Shown: in pieces, positions 1 to 5,034 of the stretch
Numbering within the stretch: the first letter of the stretch is position 1
Layout: every line of letters starts with the position of its first letter
NCBI GenBank assembly: GCA_902767005.1
Contig: CACXFY010000133.1
Span: 1-6,240, forward strand
From: an uncultured Erysipelotrichaceae bacterium
GTDB taxonomy: Bacteria > Bacillota_I > Bacilli_A > RF39 > UBA660
Direction: 5' to 3'
Length of the DNA: 6,240 nt
Made by a program: the position numbers and the translations under genes
Notes under the pieces: model-generated
The model's database searches: none
What the model was told of the DNA's origin: nothing
Seen by the model: the letters and a program-made list of their open reading frames with translations, nothing else

Positions 1-2375
1 TCAGTACCATCTAGAAGACCATCTATATCATCAATTCCTGCTACTCCATCAGTTGTATCAGTACCAACTGGATCTGTTGCGGTATAGTTACCTCCACCAG
101 TATATCCTCCACCAGTATGAACTGTTCCACCGTTATTAGTACTTCCTGGGTTATTTATTACAGCATTTGGTTTTGGTGTATCAGGTGTTGTTCCTGGAGT
201 AGTTCCTGGAGTTGTACCTGGTGTTGTTCCTGGTGTATCAGGATTTGTTGTACTTGGATTTGTTGGATCAGGTGTTGTTGTGTCTGGAGTTTGATAATCA
301 GGTGTTGTTGTATCAGGTGTTGTAGTGTCTGGAGTCTTAGTATCAGGTTTTGAATCATCTGTTTTACGGTAATTTCCAGGACCTCCACCATCGTTTCCAC
401 TTGGTCCACCACTTGGTCCACCTGGGCCACTTGGTCCTCCTGGATTTCCACCTGGATCTTTAGGAGTATCTCCAGTGTCATCATCTTTCTTACCATCATC
501 ATCATTGAATTGACCTTCAGCTTTTTCATCGTCACCGCCCTTATTAGGTCTACGATAGCCTTTATCATCACCATCTGTATCAGTAACTGGTGTTTGATCT
601 TTTAGTTTACCACCAGCTTGTTCTTCAAGTAATTGTCTAGATTGGAATGTTTCTGTAGCACGTGTGTTATGTAGAGTAACACCCGTTCCAGCTCCAGCTC
701 CAATAACATCTCTTAGTACTGTAGTACCACCTGATGTAGTTAAACCTCTTGTTCCATCTTTTACTAATGAAAGAGGTTGTTTTACTGTAACATCCACTGC
801 TGTTTTTAGTGGTGTAGTTACTACCTTAGTTGGTGCAAATTTTCTTGAACCATCTTCTGCAGTTTTTGTAAAGGCATCCTTAAGACCCTCTTTTGCTGTT
901 TCATAATTTGTTTTAGCAACTGCTTTTGTAGTATTAGCAGTATTCTTTAAGAATCCTTTTACTCCACCACCAGTTACTGCTTCTGTTCCAATATTATTTC
1001 CTAATCTTTCTCCGAATACTTCACCAGATTTTCTAGCTTGTTTACTAATAGGATCATTATATCCTTGGAAATCAGATAACTTAGCATTTTTAACTTTAGC
1101 TAAATCGTCTGCAGCATCTGTTGCATTCTTAGCAGCTTCCGCATATGGATTTCTTAAGGCATTAGCTTCTTCAGCTGCTGTCTTATATGCTGTCTTAGCA
1201 GCTTCTTGTTCAGTTCTTGCAGCTACTTGAGCATCTAATGCTTTTTCATAGTTATTAGCTGCAACATCTTGCATTCCCTTAGTATACTCTGGGTTAACCA
1301 TGTCTTTACCATATTTTGTAACATCATCTGATGCAGATCTAAATGCATCATCGGCTTTATCGACTACTTTTTTAGCTTGTCCAACAGCATCATCGGCTTT
1401 ATCAAATGCCTCTTTTGCTACTCTTGCAGCATCATCAGCTTGATCAGCAGCAGCTTGAGCTTCTTTAATAGCTATCTTCTTTTGTCCATATTCTCCTAAT
1501 TTACCCATTGCATAAGCTGTTCCAGCTTGGAAAGCAGATTGTTTTAAGGCACCTCCTTGAGCTCCAAGGAAGTCTTTTCCTGATTGTAATTCATTTTCCA
1601 TTCCACTACCATAACCACCTAGAGCGGCAATTACAGTATTAGCTCTTGTAGTTGAGCTAAGTAATTTAGCTGTTCCTTGTACGAATTTTCCACCATTACC
1701 AACAGTAGATAATCCTTCTCCGACACCAGATAGCCAACCACCCATTGTAAGGTATCCTCCAGCTACTCCGGCTGTCTTAGCTAGTCCAGCTAATCCACTA
1801 TCTTCAGTTATAGCACTGAATTGATTGATTCCAGTTGCTTCTCTAACAGCATGGAATGCTTCATGAGATAAATCTCTTTCAATAAATGCTGATACTTTTT
1901 CATTAGCACCATGAGTTATTCCTAAAGCATCTGTTGCCATTGATCCCCAACCAGCAGTAATGGTTGCAACACCATCACCTACGTCTTCAAATGCTGATAC
2001 AAATCCTTCTCCTACACTAGTTGCAACCATACCAAATGTTGCTACTCCTGTTAAGAATGGATGTTCTGAAGTTTGTTTAGCATATTCATCGGCACCTTTT
2101 TCTTTTGCTTCTATTTGTTGATTAAGTGTTCCAAGTGACGATTCTAACCATTCATAAACTCCATCTAGAGCATCTGAACTAACTTGGAATCCAGTTTGAG
2201 ATAAAGCAGCATTTAATTCACCCAATGCAGCTTGGGCATCTGCTCTAGCACCTGAAACTGAACTTTTTATATCATTAACTTGGCCTTTGACATATTCAAC
2301 TTTATTACTATCTTTATATAGTGATGAGTGTCCAGTCCAAAAGCCATGTCCTGGTAAATATTTCTCCCAATTCAT
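1..2375 (-). CDS. Large multidomain protein of a WXG100 (type VII secretion-like) operon, 3' end outside window
   Basis: The reading frame is open from ATG at 2375 to the left edge: 791 residues, no stop. The start is preceded at 8 bases by an AAAGGGGA-type ribosome binding site, 16 bases after the 158-residue gene. I do not recognise the family. Visible parts: a charged helical N-terminus (about 1-105); glycine-rich hydrophobic stretches near 107-150 and 195-260, possibly amphipathic or membrane-interacting; an Ala/Lys/Glu-rich, probably coiled-coil region (about 300-430) with three 14-residue repeats at 311-352; a basic Gly/Thr-rich part (about 450-590); then a disordered tail from 594, acidic first, next Gly/Pro/Ser-rich (641-667), then TPDTT and PGTT repeats (677-731). 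There is no Sec signal peptide. An HEAFH sequence lies at 171-175. Placement after WXG100-like genes suggests a T7SS substrate or surface/effector protein; this is inference. A C-terminal toxin, anchor or adhesin domain could lie beyond the edge. Confidence 0.85.
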   Translation of the reverse strand, partial: MNWEKYLPGHGFWTGHSSLYKDSNKVEYVKGQVNDIKSSVSGARADAQAALGELNAALSQTGFQVSSDALDGVYEWLESSLGTLNQQIEAKEKGADEYAKQTSEHPFLTGVATFGMVATSVGEGFVSAFEDVGDGVATITAGWGSMATDALGITHGANEKVSAFIERDLSHEAFHAVREATGINQFSAITEDSGLAGLAKTAGVAGGYLTMGGWLSGVGEGLSTVGNGGKFVQGTAKLLSSTTRANTVIAALGGYGSGMENELQSGKDFLGAQGGALKQSAFQAGTAYAMGKLGEYGQKKIAIKEAQAAADQADDAARVAKEAFDKADDAVGQAKKVVDKADDAFRSASDDVTKYGKDMVNPEYTKGMQDVAANNYEKALDAQVAARTEQEAAKTAYKTAAEEANALRNPYAEAAKNATDAADDLAKVKNAKLSDFQGYNDPISKQARKSGEVFGERLGNNIGTEAVTGGGVKGFLKNTANTTKAVAKTNYETAKEGLKDAFTKTAEDGSRKFAPTKVVTTPLKTAVDVTVKQPLSLVKDGTRGLTTSGGTTVLRDVIGAGAGTGVTLHNTRATETFQSRQLLEEQAGGKLKDQTPVTDTDGDDKGYRRPNKGGDDEKAEGQFNDDDGKKDDDTGDTPKDPGGNPGGPSGPGGPSGGPSGNDGGGPGNYRKTDDSKPDTKTPDTTTPDTTTPDYQTPDTTTPDPTNPSTTNPDTPGTTPGTTPGTTPGTTPDTPKPNAVINNPGSTNNGGTVHTGGGYTGGGNYTATDPVGTDTTDGVAGIDDIDGLLDGT
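186..233 (-). repeat. Four tandem 12-bp units coding PGTT
   Basis: Four consecutive 12-base units each encode Pro-Gly-Thr-Thr (residues 715-730 of the large protein). The units differ only at synonymous positions (for example GGA or GGT for Gly). This is a typical disordered Pro/Thr linker or stalk, prone to copy-number change by slippage. Confidence 0.9.
240..347 (-). repeat. Degenerate 15-bp repeats coding TPDTT-like units
   Basis: Residues 677-712 of the large protein follow a five-residue period of the form Pro-Asp-Thr-Thr-Thr, decaying to PDYQT, PDPTN and PSTTN. With the adjoining PGTT units this forms a roughly 55-residue Thr/Pro-rich segment. It is likely extended and disordered, and is a candidate wall-spanning or domain-spacing linker. 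Confidence 0.8.
1320..1445 (-). repeat. Three tandem 42-bp units coding 14-residue helical repeats
   Basis: Residues 311-324, 325-338 and 339-352 of the large protein align without gaps. Each opens with Asp-(Gln/Lys)-Ala-Asp-Asp-Ala and continues with an Ala/Lys/Val-rich half. At the DNA level the plus-strand word gcatcatcggctttatc occurs at 1345-1361 and 1387-1403, and a two-mismatch copy lies at 1429-1445, all exactly 42 bases apart. Fourteen residues equal two heptads, which fits a coiled coil. The DNA similarity suggests fairly recent tandem duplication. Confidence 0.85.
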
Positions 2376-2391
2376 TGTCTAGTCCCCTTTC

Positions 2392-2868
2392 CTAATTTCC
2401 TGAAGCAGCGCCATCATCTCGTGCTCTATGTGCTCCATTTTTTGTTGACATTTCTGCTTTCTTTTCTTCATTATATTCAAGTTGCTTCTTATCATGCTCT
2501 TTTTGTGCAAAATCTTGAATTTCTTCAAATCCAGGTTCTAGACTTGCTCCAATGCCTCCTATTTGACCAGCAAGATCTGAAATAATTGGTTCCATTGTAG
2601 CATCTTCAACACTTAACATACTTCCGTCTGCATCTACAGCTACTGTCTCAACCTTTGTTTTTATTGCAGTAATGTTTCCATCTTCGCCTACTGTTACGTC
2701 TTTTAAGTTTTGTATAGCTTTTGCTACTTTAGCAGGATCTACATAAGAATTAGCATTTTTTGCAGGTTCTGGTCCGGCAACAACAGTTTCTTCAGCTGTG
2801 TCATTTCCGTCTTTATCTTTTTTATAACCAATCCCACTATAGTTGTGTGGTACTTCGCCTACTGCCAT
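2392..2868 (-). CDS. Hypothetical 158-residue protein of the WXG100 operon
   Basis: I do not recognise the family. The ATG at 2868 has an AGGAGA ribosome binding site (2877-2882) at 8 bases, and the stop is TAG. The first 40 residues are polar and Gly/Lys/Asp/Glu-rich, probably disordered. A short helix follows at about 44-57. Residues 58-90 look like beta-type segments around two Asp-Gly turns (V60-GEDGN and V78-DADGS). Residues 90-140 form a likely long helix with a Gly-rich kink (IGGIG, 103-107) and a highly charged Lys/Glu second half. The C-terminus is basic, then Gly/Ala/Ser-rich. It has no signal peptide, membrane segment or Cys. It sits 16 bases before the large gene, so they are probably translated in tandem. 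By analogy with LXG-type operons, where small partner proteins bind the effector and target it to T7SS, it may be a chaperone or targeting partner; that is inference only. Confidence 0.8.
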   Translation of the reverse strand: MAVGEVPHNYSGIGYKKDKDGNDTAEETVVAGPEPAKNANSYVDPAKVAKAIQNLKDVTVGEDGNITAIKTKVETVAVDADGSMLSVEDATMEPIISDLAGQIGGIGASLEPGFEEIQDFAQKEHDKKQLEYNEEKKAEMSTKNGAHRARDDGAASGN

Positions 2869-2893
2869 TTTTTCACTCTCCTTTTTATGTACT

Positions 2894-2947
2894 GTATAGT
2901 AAATAGAGAAATTACTTATTCTCTACTTACTTCTCTATTTACTATAC
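2894..2947 (-). other. Long stem-loop in the operon spacer with a duplicated arm
   Basis: A perfect 17-base inverted repeat, gtatagtaaatagagaa (2894-2910) and its complement at 2931-2947, encloses 20 bases. The loop holds a second, one-mismatch copy of the last 12 bases of the right arm: 2919-2930 and 2931-2942 are tandem 12-base units, ttctctacttac and ttctctatttac. In minus-strand RNA the mismatch becomes a G-U pair, so the 3' arm can pair with either copy. The structure ends about 12 bases before the ribosome binding site of the 158-residue gene. It may stabilise, process or translationally adjust the mRNA between the small WXG100-like genes and the two downstream genes. Confidence 0.75.
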
Positions 2948-2975
2948 ATTGCATAAAGCAATGTATCTTTTTTTT
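2944..2975 (+). terminator. Plus-strand intrinsic terminator-like hairpin
   Basis: The plus strand reads a 9-bp perfect stem, atacattgc (2944-2952) and gcaatgtat (2958-2966), with a five-base loop, then C and eight Ts (2968-2975). This is the shape of a rho-independent terminator for plus-strand transcription, although no plus-strand gene is visible. On the minus strand the T tract becomes an A tract ahead of the hairpin and would not terminate. The stem shares 2944-2947 with the neighbouring 17-bp stem. The last two Ts fall in the TAA stop codon of the 92-residue gene. Confidence 0.45.
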
Positions 2976-3252
2976 AACCTCTTTCTTGATCGTAAGCTAA
3001 TGCTTGTTCAACTGCTTTACGTAAGTTAGTAGCAGATAATTTCATTCCTTCCATAGCACTTGGAATGTCTGAACCATAATAATTTGTCCAATTGTTTATT
3101 ACTGTTTCTGACCAAGTAGTTTGAACTCCATCTGGAATATTTCTCTTAAATGCAGTATCAAGAGTTTCCATATCTTCTTGCATAGTAGATACGATTTGAT
3201 CTATTTGAGCAGCGTCGTCAGTAGCTGCACCTGGATTAATTGTAATATTCAT
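2974..3252 (-). CDS. WXG100-like small protein, WSE variant
   Basis: The product has 92 residues. ATG at 3252 has a strong GGAAAGGAAG ribosome binding site (3261-3270) at 8 bases; the stop is TAA. Layout fits the WXG100/ESAT-6 fold: a helix at about 10-37, a turn with Trp47 followed by Ser-Glu (glycine of WxG replaced by Glu), a second helix from about 50 with Trp55 and Tyr58-Tyr59, and a C-terminal helix to about 90. The last residues (AYDQERG) resemble the T7SS export signal YxxxD/E, but the acidic residue is at +3, not +4. WXG100 proteins are secreted as dimers by the FtsK-like ATPase EssC/EccC. The preceding 96-residue gene is the natural partner. Membership rests on length, helical pattern, the central Trp and the context, not on a database match. 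Confidence 0.8.
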   Translation of the reverse strand: MNITINPGAATDDAAQIDQIVSTMQEDMETLDTAFKRNIPDGVQTTWSETVINNWTNYYGSDIPSAMEGMKLSATNLRKAVEQALAYDQERG

Positions 3253-3275
3253 ATATTTAACTTCCTTTCCTTAAA

Positions 3276-3566
3276 TTATTTCATATCAGTCTTTAATTCG
3301 CCAATCATATTGCCGAACTTAGTAGTTTGCATACCCATATAACCTTCAGCTTCATCAATTGTTTCAGCTAATTTCTTGAAAGTACCTTCCTTAGCTTGAT
3401 ATTTTTGTAATAAATCAGTTGCTGGGTCTCCTTGAATATCACCACTAGTGATTTCATTTACTAAATTAGTTAATCTAGCAAGATTATTTTTATAAGATTC
3501 TCCTGCTGTAGCTAATGCGTTCTTTAAATCATTTAAAGATGCTTCATCTACGTGAATTTGTGACAT
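3276..3566 (-). CDS. WXG100-like small protein, IQG variant
   Basis: The product has 96 residues and is the first gene of its operon. ATG at 3566 has a near-perfect AGGAGGTG ribosome binding site (3577-3584) at 10 bases; the stop is TAA. The pattern matches the WXG100 family: helix at about 8-39, a turn with Ile44-Gln-Gly46 where WxG is expected, followed by the family-like GDPATDLLQKY (46-56), and a second long helix to about 92. Trp is replaced by Ile, and the protein has no Trp or Cys. No YxxxD/E is visible at the C-terminus. It lies 23 bases before the 92-residue gene, so a heterodimer of the EsxA-EsxB type is plausible. The likely role is a secreted or chaperone-like component of a T7SS; this is inferred from family resemblance and neighbours. 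Confidence 0.85.
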   Translation of the reverse strand: MSQIHVDEASLNDLKNALATAGESYKNNLARLTNLVNEITSGDIQGDPATDLLQKYQAKEGTFKKLAETIDEAEGYMGMQTTKFGNMIGELKTDMK

Positions 3567-3576
3567 ATTCTTATTT

Positions 3577-3584
3577 CACCTCCT
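3577..3584 (-). promoter_or_regulatory. Strong ribosome binding site of the first WXG100-like gene
   Basis: The minus strand reads AGGAGGTG, an eight-base match to the 16S rRNA 3' end, 10 bases before the ATG. It is the best such site in the window and fits high expression of the operon's first product. Confidence 0.85.
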
Positions 3585-3608
3585 ATTTTTTATTAAGAAT
3601 ACTGTTCA

Positions 3609-3634
3609 ATCCTTATACCGAACCCTATCCTTAT
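3609..3634 (-). repeat. Two direct ATAAGGAT copies in the operon leader
   Basis: The minus strand carries ATAAGGAT at 3634-3627 and again at 3616-3609, 18 bases apart. The first copy begins about where transcription should start (six bases past the -10 box). The repeats could be an operator half-site pair or chance in A/T-rich DNA; no regulator is identified. Confidence 0.35.
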
Positions 3635-3640
3635 GATATA

Positions 3641-3669
3641 ATTGTATAATTTTTTCTATATCTTTACAA
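3641..3669 (-). promoter_or_regulatory. Sigma-A-type promoter of the WXG100 operon
   Basis: On the minus strand, TTGTAA (3669-3664) is followed after exactly 17 bases by TACAAT (3646-3641), each a good match to TTGACA and TATAAT. Transcription would begin near 3634-3635, giving a leader of about 68 bases to the ATG at 3566. It lies just past the terminator of the cca gene, so the WXG100 operon looks independently transcribed. Confidence 0.7.
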
Positions 3670-3711
3670 GTCTTTTTGAGAAATAATAGACAAATTTTTA
3701 CAATTATCATT

Positions 3712-3741
3712 AAAAAAAAGAAATTAGTTTTTACTAATCTC
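3712..3741 (-). terminator. Intrinsic terminator after cca
   Basis: The minus strand reads GAGATTAGT, a four-base AAAA loop, ACTAATTTC, then eight Ts. The 9-bp stem contains one G-U pair. It begins one base past the TAA stop of the tRNA nucleotidyltransferase gene and closes that transcription unit before the WXG100 promoter. Confidence 0.85.
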
Positions 3742-5022
3742 TTATCTTTTCTTTTTAGCATAATCTTCAAGAACGTTTTCTTCATTTTCTAATTCTTCAG
3801 CTAATACCTTTTCATGTATAGCTTTTAGAACTATTCCTATTTGTTTTCCTTCAATACCAAGTTCCTTTAATTTGTTACCATTAATCTTTAAGTCACTTAC
3901 TCTTAATGGTATTTTTTTATCTAATTGAGTATGATACATTTCTTTTTCTTTATTTAGTTCTAATACTCTTTTTTCTATCCAATCTGGATTTTGACCTCGA
4001 ATATCTGCTTCTTTTAGAGAATATAATAAATCTACATATTCTATTCCATTTTCTTTAATAAAATAATTAATTTTAGTTGGCTTTACGCTCATAGTTCTAT
4101 CATGATCTATTATTAGTTTTCTTACTAATGCAGTAGTTTTTTTATCTATTTTATACTTTTTAGCAAAATCCAAAAATAATTTGGCACTAATAAATTCATG
4201 TCCAAAGAAATGACCTATACCTTTTTCATCTTCTGTATATGTAGCTGGTTTACCTATATCATGAAATAGGGCTGCTAAACGAAGGTATTTATTATTAGGT
4301 GTATTCTCTAATACTTTTAATGTGTGTTCAAAGACATCATATATATGATAGGGATTATTTTGCTTAAAGCCAACTGTTATATATAATTCTTTAATTAAAG
4401 CACAGAATGTTTCTTTATTATCTCTTATTGTTTTACTTGGATTAGCACTAGTTAATATTTTTATCAACTCATTATATATTCTTTCTACCGCAACATTATC
4501 TAGTAATTCTACTTTAGAAGTCATTACTTGTTTTGTATCCTCATCGATAGAGAAATCGTATATAGCTTGAAAACGTAGTGCTCTTAATATTCTTAATGGA
4601 TCAATATCTATTCCACTACCAGATTTATCTACTAAAGATATAGTTTTATTCTTTATATCTTCTACTCCATTATAAGGATCGATTAGATTACCATCTTTAT
4701 CACAAGCTATGGCATTAATAGTAAAATCTCTTTTAAACAAATCTTCTTCAATAGTTTTTCCATGAAAAGAAGATATTTCTATTTCTTGACTATTTATCTT
4801 TATGATACCAGTATTGCGATGATTATTCTCTTTCATTAGTTTAAATCCAGGTAATAGTTCTTTTACTTGGTCTAATGGCATATTAGTACATAGATCATAA
4901 TCATTACTAGGTATATTTAATATCATATCTCTTACAGCTCCACCTATTAAATATGCTTCATAGCCTAAAGAATTAATATTATCAATAATTTGTCTTATTT
5001 CTTTTGGAACTGTAATTTGCAT
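3742..5022 (-). CDS. cca: CCA-adding tRNA nucleotidyltransferase (class II, with HD domain)
   Basis: The product has 426 residues. It belongs to the class II tRNA nucleotidyltransferase/poly(A) polymerase family, which adds or repairs the 3' CCA of tRNA from CTP and ATP. The head domain shows GGAVRD (27-32), the metal-binding Asp41-Tyr-Asp43, KRDFTINA (97-104) and DPLRILRALRF (141-151), followed by the RNA-binding motif VERIYNEL (179-186). A C-terminal HD domain has His233, the His254-Asp255 pair and His275-Glu276, suggesting metal-dependent phosphohydrolase activity as in the E. coli-type enzyme. ATG at 5022 has AGGAGA (5028-5033) at 5 bases. This site overlaps the TAG stop of the upstream nucleotidyltransferase gene, so translation is probably coupled. 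CC-adding, A-adding and full CCA-adding forms cannot be told apart from these motifs; full CCA addition is the default. Confidence 0.93.
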   Translation of the reverse strand: MQITVPKEIRQIIDNINSLGYEAYLIGGAVRDMILNIPSNDYDLCTNMPLDQVKELLPGFKLMKENNHRNTGIIKINSQEIEISSFHGKTIEEDLFKRDFTINAIACDKDGNLIDPYNGVEDIKNKTISLVDKSGSGIDIDPLRILRALRFQAIYDFSIDEDTKQVMTSKVELLDNVAVERIYNELIKILTSANPSKTIRDNKETFCALIKELYITVGFKQNNPYHIYDVFEHTLKVLENTPNNKYLRLAALFHDIGKPATYTEDEKGIGHFFGHEFISAKLFLDFAKKYKIDKKTTALVRKLIIDHDRTMSVKPTKINYFIKENGIEYVDLLYSLKEADIRGQNPDWIEKRVLELNKEKEMYHTQLDKKIPLRVSDLKINGNKLKELGIEGKQIGIVLKAIHEKVLAEELENEENVLEDYAKKKR

Positions 5023-5027
5023 AATAT

Positions 5028-5034
5028 TCTCCTA
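5028..5034 (-). promoter_or_regulatory. Ribosome binding site of cca overlapping the upstream stop
   Basis: AGGAGA (5033-5028) serves the ATG at 5022, and its first bases lie inside the TAG (5034-5032) ending the preceding gene. A ribosome terminating there would be positioned to re-initiate on cca, which supports co-translation of the two nucleotidyltransferases. Confidence 0.75.

Noticed and set aside
186..350. A CRISPR-like array from the short regular repeats
   Set aside because: Units are 12-15 bases with no unique spacers and are in-frame coding repeats.
117..353. A Cys/Trp-rich 78-residue plus-strand reading frame
   Set aside because: It is the antisense reading of the Thr/Pro/Asp repeat region of the large minus-strand gene; it has no ribosome binding site, and its odd composition follows from the repeats.
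158..574. A Gln/Leu/Met-rich 138-residue minus-strand frame
   Set aside because: It is a second frame of the same low-complexity DNA; the main frame runs unbroken from ATG 2375 through this region.
664..906. An 80-residue plus-strand frame
   Set aside because: It lies entirely antisense inside the large gene and has no plausible ribosome binding site or known-protein features.
2894..2947. A mobile-element end or MITE based on the 17-bp inverted repeat
   Set aside because: The repeat encloses only 20 bases, has no clear target-site duplication, and no second copy is seen in the window; an RNA stem-loop fits better.
2710..3342. Two plus-strand frames rich in Phe, Ile, Ser and Cys (2710-3000 and 3121-3342) that look like membrane proteins
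   Set aside because: They are antisense to the 158-, 92- and 96-residue genes, which have good ribosome binding sites; hydrophobicity arises from complementing A-rich coding DNA.
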